A DNA stretch of 64,000 nucleotides from Acorus gramineus. Lineage: Eukaryota > Streptophyta > Magnoliopsida > Acorales > Acoraceae. Of this stretch, positions 35,616 to 47,999 are shown one piece after another; positions within the stretch are counted from its first letter, which is position 1; each line of letters starts with the position of its first letter. The notes under the pieces are model-generated. The model saw only the letters and a list, made by a program, of their open reading frames with translations. It made no database searches and had not been told where the DNA came from. Both the position numbers and the translations under genes were made by a program. The stretch spans positions 29,491,716 to 29,555,715 of the forward strand of contig CM060850.1 in the NCBI GenBank assembly GCA_030737835.1, given 5' to 3'.

Positions 35616-38600
35616 GAGCATGACATCAACCACTGACATGATTCAGCATTCAGCAAATAAAAAAAATGCTTCAGCAAGTTAACCTGTGATAATTTTATAG
35701 ATAGAAACTCATCCTTTAAGATACAGACAAAAACTGAAGCATACGTTTCATTTCATAGATGCAAATTTAGTAAAAAAGAGTCTAATAAGGTACTGAAAGT
35801 TTAAATAAGTCTGACATAAATACACCTAAATTCATAGGAAATGAATACAACTCACCAATGGAAGAATTTTCAAAACTGTACATGATGTGTGCATTGTTGA
35901 TGAAAGTGTGCCATAAGTATATGCCTGAGCCAAGGAATTGCCATTAGAACTAGTTGGCAATGCATCAGAGTTCCCATTATCACTTACAGAGCGTAACAAT
36001 GATGGGAAGTCTACATGTTTTCTTGATTGAGTTTCCTCGCATGAATTAGGAAGTTGGCTCGATTTGGAATTGTCTCTCTGCACTTGCTGATCAGAATGTA
36101 GGCTTTGGGAGCCATTAACCTCAGGCAAGTGAAGAGGAGACAGATTTTTGGGGAAGGAGCCCAAACTCGTTATGAAATTATTATTTTGTAAGCATGATGA
36201 GCGCACCGAATAATCCGATCTCCTTTCTATAAAAACACCCCAAAGAAAAAACAATCTGTTCCATCCTGTAAAACAAAAGAGAAAATTCTGCTCAATTGAA
36301 AAATAGCTCGTAAACCAACATTTGATGCTTTATAAAATTAGAAAGGAAGAAATAACAAGTGTGAGGTCTTTTGATCTTTTGCATAATATTCCTTAAACAT
36401 TGGGTGTTTACATTCCAATGATGTTTCAATACGCTGGTGAACTGAGACATCAAATTAAGATCTGAATAGATTTGTTCAAATCTATTTCAGATTTGAATTT
36501 TGATGTCTTGTAGCCTACCGACCTACTGGATCATCACAGAAGACTGGTCATTGACTGAGAAGAAAATAAACTTTCTGCTCCATATTACAACTATTAAAAT
36601 GCTATTTCTTACGTTGGGATTTCTCAGGTAGCTTGTTTGATGGGAATATCAGAAGTTCGATTCCACTGATTTCTCCTTTGAGAGCAAAATCATTCTTAAG
36701 CAGATTTTCCAACAGCTTCTTATAATAACCTTCGTAACTGTTCATGTAAAACAGAAAAGAATATTTAATCCCGACATTCTCAAACCATTATGACCAACTA
36801 ATTAAACTAAAATTTCACAAACTAACCTCTCAAGATCTCTGGCAAAGAAATAAAGAGCTATGTTATCTTCTGTAGCACCAGATTCCAGAAACTGCAGAGG
36901 CCATGATCTTGTTCGAGGAATTTCTTCCATCTGAATTTTGCAAGGAAACTTCATGACAACATCTGGAACTTTTGGAGAGGCACCACTTGACAAGTGTGCC
37001 TGAATCCCATCACAAAGTTCAGGGTGTCCCCCACTTCTCTGGACCTCAAAACATCCTCTGCAAAGGAGGCAGAACTAATAAGAAAACATAATAAATGATA
37101 TGACATTGTAAAAAAACTAATAAACCTCAACAGAAGAATTTCAGAGAATTATAAGCTATCATACTGCCATATGTATTCATGTACTGGGATTGCCAATTTT
37201 CCAGGAGAATTCTTCGTGATAACTTCATCTGAAATTGATGGAGTGAACTTCAGCTTTCTTGTTCTTCGACCGCAAACATTTTCCATTGGGGGAATAATTT
37301 CCTGCTTAATATCAATGTCACTTGAGGTTTTGGTGGAATCAGCAGTAGATCCTTTTAATGTATCTAGAACATCAGATGTCCCTTCTAAAGACGGAACACT
37401 TCTTTTGCAACTTGAGGGGTGTGAAAATTGATCTTCAGAAACAACTTCATTACTCAAATCAGTATTAGACAACGAGATGTCATCAGATTGTTCGACCAAT
37501 TTGTTATAAGGACGCTTTTTAGGTCTCGATATAGCCGTCTCAACTGAACCTTTCCACTTATTGCTCTTCTGTGGCACCTCTTTTAAATTTCTTTCTGCAA
37601 AAACTTTAAGAGCAGAATCACGAAATTTGTCAATGGGACAGAACTGGGTAGTATGGCCTGTCTCATTACATCTGCTGCATCTTCTACTGCCTGCCAAAAT
37701 AGTTGGTCGTGAACCACTAATAGACGAAGGTTCCCTGCTTTTCTCATCCCAATTCAAGGACTCCCGAGGATTTGGCAAGTCGCGCTGCTGAATCAGGTCT
37801 AAATTACCAGAAGGTTTACCAGGAACACCGAGAATTGAAGGCTTTTGTTCTGGAGTGTTGCAAGCACCATTTGAAGATGGAATGCCAGAGCTTCTGCCAG
37901 AATATATTGCCTGTCTCTTCATATCACTAGATCCAGCTAGACATCAAACAAGAATAACAGCTCAGTTTAGCTAATTTGTAAAGTCATATGCAAAATGAAC
38001 TGAATGGTAGCAGGTATGTACAATAATAATAATAAAAAATGTAATCAACCTGAGCAATGTTGAACCTCTGATCCTTTATTGGAAAGTGACGAACCAGGTC
38101 TTGGTGAGATCAATTTTCCATCAAGTTGCATAGCCTTACTTTGAAAATCAGTAGCAGAACCAGTTTCACTAGATGACGTAACCTTCGGTTCAGCCTTTGG
38201 AAAAGGAACACCAGTACCAACAGTTGAACTAACAGTAGGGCGTTCTGATGCAAATGAATTTTTCCTTTCAAGTGAATTTCTTTCCTTCAAGCTTCTTGGC
38301 TCCTCTACACGAGGGGAACCAACTGATCTTGATTCATTAAAACTTGAGCGAGTTGAGCTAATATTCTTAAATGACATAGATTTGTTTCTGAACGCCGCCT
38401 CCTTTTTCATATTTCCTGAAGAAGGTGCACCAGCCAATTTTGGCTTTTGAGAAATATCTTCCACAAACTGTTTGACTTTTGGCTTCATATTGAAAGAAGT
38501 TGACTTTGAAAGAAAACCTGTTGGACAAACAAAAATTCCAGCATTTTGAGTAATTAATTATGAACCAAATGTTTCCAAATAACTAATGCATTGCTCTTCC

Positions 38601-41600
38601 TAAATTTTCTTGCAGATCCAAACATGCACACCAAGGTGTACAATACAAACAAGACCGACAAAGACTTCATAAAAGACCATTTGATGTACAATAAAGGCCA
38701 GCCAGCAAAAGAAGTATGTGAACATACCACGAGATGACTGAGGTCGCATCCTTGATGAATTGAGACTGAAGATGGGCGACTGTGGAACTGCCTGAGGATT
38801 ATTGGCAACTCGACTCCCAGGTAGTTGTGCTAGATTCATTGCTTTAACTTTTCCTGTATCCAAGTTCTTAAATGAACTATCACGAGATAATGAAGGTTTT
38901 TTGCTAGTGCTGGATACCCCTTGTGATACAATTCCAATTTCAGGTGCCCTTTTTTTAGACACTGAAGGAAGCTCTGAACTGTCCGCTGGCATCTCACAAG
39001 GGATCTTGAAACCTTGATGACCCTTGGTACTCGGCATCATCTCTGCATCAATTGGACGGTTAATGAACTTGGATGGAATCCCAGAATTCGAATTTTCCCC
39101 AAAATTTTGATTTTTTTCAATGGATGATTCCTTTGAAGTTCCTGATGCAGATTCAAACTTATCGAGTTTCTGGTTTTCAGATTCCTCCTTGAGCATGCAT
39201 CCCTCGCATACCCAATCGCCTTCTGGAACTTTATCCAGCATTATTTTCATACAATAACTGGTTGACAGCATATCTCAGTTAGTTATTCAAAGGTCAAAAT
39301 AAGAACACGAGGCAGTAAGCATTTCAAGAAAATGAGAAAAAAATTATACTTACGTGTGCTCTGCGCCATCAGTACATCTACTACAAAAAGCAAGCAAGTC
39401 CTCCCGTCCTGCGTCGCCACAGATATCGCAGACTTTTACCTGTTATTAAATGAAAAGGGTCAACAAATCACAACATCATGCAGCATATCCCACAAGCAAA
39501 GAAGCGTGCAATGACATTTGCGACAAAATAAGAGACAAAGAAACATCAGAAAGAGTGTACTCGCTTAAAGGAAAAACATGACATGTACACAAGTTCTACC
39601 AACTAAGATGTGAATCGCATGATGAAGTGTTTTTTTTTTTTTGACACCAGGGGGGTTTGGTTTGGGAGCTCACACGTCACTGCCTGAATTATATAAAACA
39701 GAAAAACATATGAAAGATTCATAAAAAGAAGGAGACACGAGCGCCTTACCTCCCAGACTGGCAAAATTTTATATCATGGAGCCCATGTTAACAGGGAGGA
39801 TAGACTTTTTAGGCCAAAGAAAGGAATGCAAACTACAGATTTATTTTCAACATTCTATAGAAACAGAAATATTACAAAAGAATGCACATCATTTCTACAT
39901 TTCATGAGCTGACCAGAATAGGCTAGACACATGAAACACCCATGGTTGACACACAAAAAGAGACTGACAAAAACTGCAAACAAGCACTTGTTAACGAGCT
40001 ATTCTCTATGCAAAAGCATAGTATATATATGAAAATTAAAAATATACAATTTACATGTATATATTATACGCACGTGCATATGTGCAAATCTTCAACTCAA
40101 AAAATTAGCAGCCAATATATAAATTTTATCATATTTTTATACAAATGAAGAATTTGCAGAAATTCATACCATCACTAGAAGATAAAGTTAAAATCAACAC
40201 ATAAAAAATGCAATGTATCAGATTCTTCAAGCCCCTCTGTTCATCCAATAACCATTACATTAAATGAAAAATTCAATTTCTTTAGTGAAACCAAATTACT
40301 TTGCTTTAGTGGCATAATCTCAAGGCTCTCAATCAATGGCATCTGTCAGAACTCAAATCATGGGAAACTATCCGATCAATTCCATCAAGGATAGATTGTA
40401 TGTGAGACAAATGTAGTCTCTGTGTGTAATTAACATCAAATTAGCATGTTTTTTTCCAAACAATATGGGATCAAAAATTTATAATCCCATACACCATAGG
40501 AACTCCTACAGTAACCTTATTATACTTTCCATACTCACTTTCATGCCTTCTTAGGTCTAAATCTCCTCCTGGCAGCATGACTCTTATCTGCTCATTTCTA
40601 TTTAATAATGTAGATGTCACCACAGGTTTTGCAAATGAGAACCACCTAAGATGGTGTCATACCAATTTATTTTTTAATAGAAGTGACTCTGAAGCTATCA
40701 TTCTGATACACCCATTTCTATAATTATCAATGTTCGAAAAACAGCTAGGCGCTGGTCGGGCTGTCAAAGACCGCCTATGGATTAATTGGTCAGGAGGGCA
40801 TTATGTGGAGACTAATTGACCACTTTTTAATAACAAAAATGTAATATATACATAATAGTTTAAAAAATACTAAAATTTGGGAAGAAAGTCGAGAAACAAG
40901 AAAAAAATATCAATTAGATTAACTCTAAGGACCCGTTTGGTTGCGCGTTTGGTGCGTTTTTGCTTTTTGAAAAGCTGAAAATCTAAAATCGTGCAGCCAA
41001 ACGGGACAGCTTTTTGCAGAATCGAAAGCTGGATTCCTTTTAATTTTTCCCTCGAAATCTGTGTTTTGAAAAGCAAAAAAACAACGCTTTTTTATCAGAA
41101 TCGATTATTTGGAATTGAAAAGCAGTTTTCTCTACCAAACATTAAACTCCTTTCAAATATTGATTCATGAATTAAAAAAAGCATCCAAAAAAAGTCAAGG
41201 TCTAAAATCATCTTAAAAAGCAGCTTTATTCCAAAAGCTACTTTTTAATATGTGTTTCCAACCGGACCCTAAATCTCTAATTAATCACCCGCCTAACAGC
41301 CTAATCCCTGTTTAATCCCTCACAAGGCCGCTTAATCCCCTAGATGAGGTGGGCTAAGCCCGATTCCGCCTAGGTGCACGCTTAATCCCATTTTTTTAGA
41401 ACACTGATAAGTATTCTCCATGCCACATATTTATCTTGGTGTCCTCATTATTCTAACAGGAAAACTTACATGTGTCATGTTGTGCATCTTCAAACCATAA
41501 AGGATAGTGAGACTAATAATTCTATATTGAATAAGTCATCACTCGTCACGATTTTATCCAAGGCTACTCTGAAAACTAGGACATGTAAGAATAAAATTTC

Positions 41601-44217
41601 ACTAAATTGTCCATGCTTGACAGAAATAGGGTGCTTTATGAATATCTGTGATAACATACATATATGTTTCTAACCTATGCCAAGAGCTACTACCATTTGA
41701 ACAGATTTCTTATTTTTTTAATTTCTATGAGGTGTGGGGATGGGGTGGTGGTGTCAATAATTAATATCAACAGGAGAACTCTCCCACCAATCAGTGTTCC
41801 CATGGAACAAAATTCAGAAAATTAGGATTTTATTTATTATTTCAGCTACAAAGCTAATATACATCATCAAGAGTAATATCCTGACCAAAAATCAAGGGCT
41901 TTACTGAAGCAAAAATGGAAAAAGAATCATTTATGGTGGTAGCACAAACATTATCAAAAAAAGAACAGAGCTCCATGAGAGACAAGTAGACAACAGAAAG
42001 ATTCGGCACCATAAATAAATAGTAATCCAACTCTTTTGTTATGAAGGACCACGAGACATGATCCAATGCTAAAGACATAATTTTGTTACTCAGGGGTGGT
42101 AATTGGTTGATCTCAGGGCTGACACTCGGTGATGTTTCTTCACAATAGTCTGTCACTATTTGGCCCCTCTAGAACATCTTATTCCCCTCTATTGATTATA
42201 GTCGAGACTATTAAAAATCTCAAATAAACAATGAAGTAAAGAAAATAGAACATTTAATATATATAAGTTGCACAGAGAACTGGATTCTAAACTACGTAAC
42301 GGACACATCATTCATCAATCCAATAAAGCAAACAATAAACTTATAGAAGAATAAAATAGAAAGTAAACACTCACATCCTGCTCCAAATTCTCTGAATCAG
42401 AATGCTCGCTCTCGCAGTCCATCTCTTTAGATTTGTGCAAATCAGAATCCGATAAGGAGTTGGCCTTCTCAGGTTGCCCATTCTCATTTACATAATCCAT
42501 AACCTTGTCTGGCGGTTTCTCGTTTACCATGTCTACCTGGTTCTCCAATGAAGAATCGGATTTCATGCAAATTGTGTTATTATCCTGAGCTTTCCCAGGA
42601 ATGCTAGAAGAGCCAGGTGCAACAGATTCCTGTCCAACTGTACGAACATCTTTCATTGTAGGTGACTGTGTTATATCTGATTGGTGAGAAAACCCTGCAG
42701 TCACTGAACTTAAACTGGAGCCCTTCTTTTTGGAAGATTCTTTGGAGAACACGCCTAGTGATAATTTTTTGCTATCCAAATCCTCCATACCGCTACTACT
42801 AGCAGCAGTCATGTCTCTAATTCTAATCCCGCTAACACATGATATGTTGTCTCCATGGCATTCTAAACCACGCTGATCTTCATAAACATTTGATGAACTA
42901 GCTTTACCAACAACTGATGCACCCTGATTTCGAGGTGAAGTAAAATCACTAAGTTGATCTTTCTTAACAGTTTCACCTGACAAGTTTGGTGGCATCACTA
43001 CGTCCTCCGATGCATCACATGTATCAAAAGCTTTCATGGGAGCCTTACTCTCTGCATTTTCAGACACTGAGTCATGGCCTGAACTGGCACTGAAAAGGTT
43101 ACTCGCCTCACTTGCCGTATGCTGTTGGTCATCACATTTTCTGCTTTTATAAATAGGTGCATTACTAGAAATGCATTGATTAGTCTCTTTTCCCCTACAA
43201 ATATCCTCCGAAAAACAATCCTCAACTTTTGACTCCATAGCTGGTACAGCTTGGTTGTAATGCATACAGGATGAGCAGGGAGCGGCGCAAACGTTGCATG
43301 TCCCGGATTCAGATTTCATGTGAAGATTATCTTTCTCAGAACAGTGAGTATATCTTTTTTCGTGAGAAACTATTTCCTATTAAAAAAAGAAAAAAAACAT
43401 TTGGAGAGAAAATGTGAGGTCAGCTGATATTGTAGAAACATATATATTAATCTTAAAAAAAAAAAAAATTATGTCTAAGATAAGACCCATATAAATAAAA
43501 ATACAACATGACATATCTATCTCGTCATGGAGATCAACACCTCAAATAACGTGGCATGTCATGTAGAAACTAAATGTGAATGCGAGGTATTTTAAGTACA
43601 CTCGGCTCATCAAACCCCCAATATGTAAAAACAAGAACATGAAAGCGAAGAACAATAAAAACATGCCTTACCGCACTCGCTTGCTGCTCGTGATCCGACT
43701 CATCCATGGGTCCTTGGATGCGACAACTCCCTTTCAGGACTGGTGTCATCTAGAAAGCACGTTAAACCACCCAGGTGAATTGCCCTCTCAATCAGAATCA
43801 ATACATAAACCACAAAACACACAATAAATCACAATTGTTACAAAACTAAAAAAAAAAAAATCCCAATACGATGATCAATCAAACTTGAAGCATTTAATAA
43901 TCCATTTCAAATGCCCATTAAATTTGCAGAAACGAATATCGCTGACACCTAAAATCCCCAGCAATCGAAGCACAGTTCCAAAAACAGTGCTGTACGAATC
44001 CCAATTCTCAAACAAATACGTCCGATAACAACAATCGAAACCACTGTTTCAATCAAAACCCTAAAACCGGCCAAACCATAAAAAGAGACGAGATCAAAAA
44101 AACCCTAATTGAAATACGAAATAAAAAAAAAACATCATCTTCACTTGCCTCCACTTCTGATAGCCTCTCGGTGACTTCGTACAGTTCCTTCAGCGTCCGC
44201 TCCTTACGTTTCCTCAT
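32891..44217 (-). CDS. PHD-finger protein, AIPP2/PAIPP2 type
   Basis: Eleven exons: 44149-44217, 43672-43749, 42375-43376, 39354-39439, 38728-39257, 38050-38517, 37165-37936, 36827-37057, 36613-36737, 35856-36265 and 32891-33817. Phases match throughout, giving about 1565 residues. The N-terminus has RTLKELYEVTE and TPVLKGSCRIQGP, typical of the family. A C4HC3 PHD finger begins at about C387 (CDICGDAGREDLLAFC ... HTYC ... WVCEGC). A CCHC knuckle lies at C831/C834/H839/C844. An AIPP2-type SPOC-like domain spans about 1002-1135, ending WNRLFFLWGVF. The C-terminus ends TSLLLFRG. In Arabidopsis, AIPP2 and PAIPP2 work with the BAH protein AIPP3 and the phosphatase CPL2 to read histone marks and repress transcription. 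Linker exons are Ser-rich and disordered. The first intron has a GC donor. The start is the first ATG in frame with the conserved N-terminus. Confidence 0.92.
33930..33947 (-). repeat. T-run beginning a probable retrotransposon tail in intron 10
   Basis: A run of about 17 T is followed by GAGACGAGGAAGTCTTGAC. The arrangement resembles a LINE 3' end lying on the minus strand, as at 15580 and at 39631 (T-run then GACACCAGG). No target duplication was identified, so this is tentative. Confidence 0.3.
35579..35616. repeat. (TA)n microsatellite in intron 10 of the PHD gene
   Basis: About sixteen TA units followed by a short ACACAC stretch. It is probably polymorphic and makes a false transmembrane-like Tyr-Ile frame on the minus strand. 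Confidence 0.9.
40929..41269. mobile_element. MITE in intron 3 of the PHD gene, TAA flanks
   Basis: It starts GGACCCGTTTGGTTGCGCG and ends TTTCCAACCGGACCC, imperfect inverted repeats. TAA is found on each side (40926-40928 and 41270-41272). It shares its interior, inverted, with 18222-18475. The 341-bp element is non-coding and should be removed with the 2.9-kb intron. Confidence 0.7.
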
Positions 44218-44830
44218 CTCCGTCCGATCGATATCGTTCCGCCCCCCGTCGGTGGACCTCTCAGCGGATTCGATGCTCCACCATTTCGATCATCATCAAC
44301 ACAAAAAAAACGTCCCGTTCGATGAGGCAACGCCGTCGCCGCTATCGTGAGGCGATTAGGGCGTACGGAGTGCCAGAGTGAGCCGTACAAAGCGAGGGTC
44401 GGCGATTTCAAAACGGATCTAAAACAAAATCACGGAAGGCGAGAGAGAGAGAGATGAAAAAATAAAGGGAGCGGAAACAACAGCGAAAGAAAAAAAAAAA
44501 CCACGTAGCGTGTCATTGGCGCTGCTTATATTTCTGTGGTGAACTCTCTCTCTCTCTCTCTCTTCCCTTTTTAATCTCTCTTTAAATCCAAATCTGTCCG
44601 ATTTAATATGCGATATCCATACATAGGGGATCCGATTTAATCACTTTGTTACACATCCCCGTCCGTCGCACGTGTCGAGGGCCGAGCGTCCGTGAACCGC
44701 ACGTGCGGGTATTCACACGTGTGAGGGCGTCCTCTGCGGAGAGGATCGTGGGCTTGGGACGCGTGTGATGGGGGCCGCCCCAATTACGTGAAGTTTCGAT
44801 GGACGGAGTAGGTGGGGCTTGATTATATTA
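44218..44830 (-). promoter_or_regulatory. Leader and promoter region of the PHD gene
   Basis: The 5'UTR probably occupies 44218-44460, followed by (GA/CT)n tracts at 44442-44453 and 44544-44562. Farther up, ACGTG/CACGT cores cluster at about 44670-44765 (CGCACGTGTCG, CCGCACGTGCGGG, CACACGTGTGA, GGACGCGTGTG). In plants such cores are bound by bZIP and bHLH factors. Activity is inferred, not shown. Confidence 0.45.
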
Positions 44831-45349
44831 TCACTCCCGTGTATTTATAGTACCGTTAAATGCTTTCCGTGGTGAGATCCCAGCCGTTGAAAGTGCCTGA
44901 TGGGAGTGAATGATAAGGATTTCGGGATGTGGCGGTAGCAATGCTTAACTGAAAGGGTTTTGTAGTGGTGCTCCGCGGTGTCGGGATGGTTATGGTGGTT
45001 ACGTCTCCTTTTAACATCCATCAAATGATTCCATTCGGGCTCTTTTGGACCGTCCACCTGTTTAAGCGTGTTAAATGATATGTGGTTCTGCATGTGTTTC
45101 ATGGGTTTGACGTACTTGCCATGCATGCAACGCGTGGAAAGAAATGGACAAGAAGAAGCATTGTAGGAAGAGGAGATGAAAGTTGTGTTTACCCGTTTAG
45201 AGAGTTCAATATTTGTTATCTCGTGAACGTGTGTTTTTATCATTTGGTCTGAGTAGTTGAAGGACTCTCAGTAACAAATGTATTCCTGGGAGTGAGAGTG
45301 TATCAAGAAAATATGTAAAAAATGTTTCAAGTTTGTACGAGGATTGGAG
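44831..45349. other. Intergenic, unexplained
   Basis: A 132-residue minus-strand frame (44845-45243) is His/Asn-rich and unlike any family I know. I regard it as chance. Otherwise nothing was recognised. Confidence 0.4.
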
Positions 45350-45645
45350 GCGTTACATGGTGAAGGCGAAGTTCGTTTGATTCAAAACGGGATATGAACA
45401 TTGCGGGGTGACTGGTGGATACGTGATTCTCCCGTTGGTTAGATGACTTTTATAACTGGGAGATCTTGGGTGCCTCGTGCAGCCTCTACTCGATTAGTTG
45501 TTTGTATGATTATTTTTAATTTTTGCATTTCTCCCCTCTTCGTTTTTATTCTATATTTTTCGATCATCCTCCTTTTAAAATTTGTAATTTAAATTCAATA
45601 ATGAAATCGGATAGTAAACATCTACCTTTGCTTAAAAAAAATAAA
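45350..45645 (+). mobile_element. LINE 3' end, 5'-truncated
   Basis: The last ~120 bases (TTTGTAATTTAAATTCAATA, then ATGAAATCGGATAG and an A-tail) match the 3' ends of the LINE copies at 48876 and 53734. Upstream sequence (GGTGGATACGTGATTCTCCC) looks like decayed LINE coding sequence. The left limit is approximate. Confidence 0.6.
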
Positions 45646-46475
45646 TGTACATGCATGCCATCTCTATAATACCCAATTGATCTCCTGTGAGCCTCGGGAC
45701 CCCTAGGATATGTTACATGGATTCAGTCTCTGTTGGGTTAGTTCATTCAATATTTGTTCATAATTAAGTGGAAGCTGAGAGGAACTAGAGATATATATTG
45801 GACACACACCATATCCTTCTGATAAATCTTCACATGTCTCTTATCACCTGGTTGGCATTTGGCTGGGACCCGAAAAAATGAGAATTAATGAGGATACATG
45901 ATGGACTATGATATTTCTGAAGAAATTGACCCACCAAACATAAATTTAATTAAAGAAATATAGAATACATACATGTATACACATTTGCACACCCCCGGCC
46001 CCATATTATTAGAAGAAAAAAAAACTAGCTACCACATTTCAAGTAATAAATAAAAAAGAACAAGGATCCTCAAATCATGAAATGCTTTTGAAACATGATG
46101 AAACATGAAAGGCAAATGGCTTAAACAAATATAAAAATATTAATCTTTTATTTTTTGTTAAATGATACGACAAATTTTGTGAATGTTTGTGTTGAAAATT
46201 AATTATATATGAATGATACAGTACATATTTACAGATATTTCATACAGAATTTTGATTGTGCTCCTTCCATTTGTAAATCCGTGTTTTCTATTCCTTATCG
46301 AAACGTCTTTTCACATATACCGAGCATTATTCAATGCATGGTTGGATATTTTAATTTGGAGAAGAATATTATTCCACGGCAAACCATGTTTAGGAATTAA
46401 AGTTATGCCGATTTGGATAAAGTACGCGTGAAGCAACCTATCTCGGTGCGTGTCTTTGTATTTCCATCAAAATCA
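45646..46475. other. Intergenic AT-rich sequence
   Basis: No gene or well-defined repeat could be supported. Two overlapping frames near 46209-46431 have no recognisable content. Confidence 0.4.
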
Positions 46476-46484
46476 TATTATTAA

Positions 46485-47308
46485 GGGAAAAATCCATATA
46501 ACCCCCTGTAATTTGACCTAAATCCATATAACCTCCTACAATTTTCATAAATCCATATAACCCCCTGTAATCACCCGTCTATATCCATAAAACCCCCCGT
46601 CTGCCTTCCGTTCGTCTGTTTTGGGTTGTTTAACATTTACTTTTGAATTTTTTTTCAAGATACCACCCACCTTTAATTTTAATAAAAGAAAAATGGTTAT
46701 TCAGATTATAAACACATACAAAATCACTCACCAAAGAGATAGAAGTAAAAGAGATATATACTTTATCTTTTGCTATTTTAAAAAAGAACCCAAAAGTACT
46801 TCTCCACATACAGTTTATCCCCAACAAAATTTACTCATGACACCAACACAAAAGATACCCCAAGATTTAATAAAAAACATAATTCGTATTTTTAAAATTT
46901 TTTTGGTTGATGTTACACACTTTTTGTTACAAAATTCATTCTCTTTTACTTCTATCTATTTAGTGAGTGATCTTGTATGTGTTTATGATCTGAATAACCA
47001 TTTTTCTTTTATTAAAATTAAAGGTGCGTGGTATCTTGAAAAAAAAATTCAAAAATAAATGTTAAATAGCCCAATTTTTAAACCACATGTAAAGAAAATT
47101 AAAAAAAAAGAGAAAAATCCATATAATCCCCTGTAATCTGCCATAAATCCATATAACGCCCTGCCCGTTAAAAAGACGGACGGAAGATAAACAAAAGGGG
47201 TTTTATAAATATAGAGGGGTGATTACAGGGGGTTTTATGGATTTATGAAAATTGTAGGGGGTTATATGGATTTAGGCCAAATTATAGGGGGTGATATGAA
47301 TTTTTCCC
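46485..47308. mobile_element. Mutator-like foldback element with 9-bp target duplication
   Basis: The target duplication TATTATTAA is perfect (46476-46484 and 47309-47317). The outer arms of about 110-130 bp begin GGGAAAAATCCATATAACCC and are inverted at the right end. Inside, a second inverted pair (about 46621-46755 and 46925-47070) surrounds a short loop. A partial direct copy of the left terminus lies at about 47114-47175. The mirror-image open frames at 46621-47058 come from this symmetry and are not genes. No transposase is present. Confidence 0.85.
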
Positions 47309-47317
47309 TATTATTAA

Positions 47318-47999
47318 TTAATTAATTAATTATGCAAAAGTCTAACGTGATTAAGACATATGAACTAAGGATTTTGAGAGACGACGAGGGTTGAATCGTT
47401 GATCACTTGATCTGTTCTCTCTATATCGCAAATTATATTAAAATATAAGTGATGCAGTCATACAGACGAAGTCCGTTATTATTGACAAATAATTAAGTTC
47501 CTTCAATTCACCAAGAGCTTGTAACACACACACACTGATAAAAAAATGCTTGTGCATCGTCATTTAAACAAGGTTGGAAGGCAAGCATGTCAAATTGTCA
47601 ATAAAGCAGATACGAATTGGACAAACCTACACCTATATCTATATAAAATATCTTTATGAGATATCTTATACATATTTCAAATAAGTATCTTGCATCTCTA
47701 TCTGAAAATTTGGATTTAGATTTGAATGTAGATAATTATTCAAAATAAAAAAACAAAAATCATATATTTAATATTTAAAATATGTATAAATTTTTTTAAT
47801 AATTATTTGATATAAAACATAAAATTATAAATAAATACATAAAACATTACATATTTTAAAATAAAAATAAATAAATAAAAAGAAACTGATACTAATACTA
47901 AAATATAAATATATTTAATATAATAAATAAGAATATAATAGATCACCTGTCCATAACCATCCGAGGGAGGAGGCGGCGGAATCTGACGTTATTGTCATA
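47318..47999. other. Intergenic AT-rich sequence
   Basis: Very AT-rich with tandem ATTA at the left edge and no supported gene. The right end (from about 47960) may already belong to the LINE copy that follows. Confidence 0.4.

Noticed and set aside
44214-44411. 65-residue minus-strand frame at the PHD gene 5' end
   Set aside because: It is in a different frame from the conserved MRKRKERTLKELYEVTE start and lies mostly in the leader.
46621-47058. Two similar 145- and 65-residue frames on opposite strands
   Set aside because: They mirror each other because they lie in the arms of the inverted-repeat element 46485-47308; the composition is Phe/Lys/Ile-rich with no domain.
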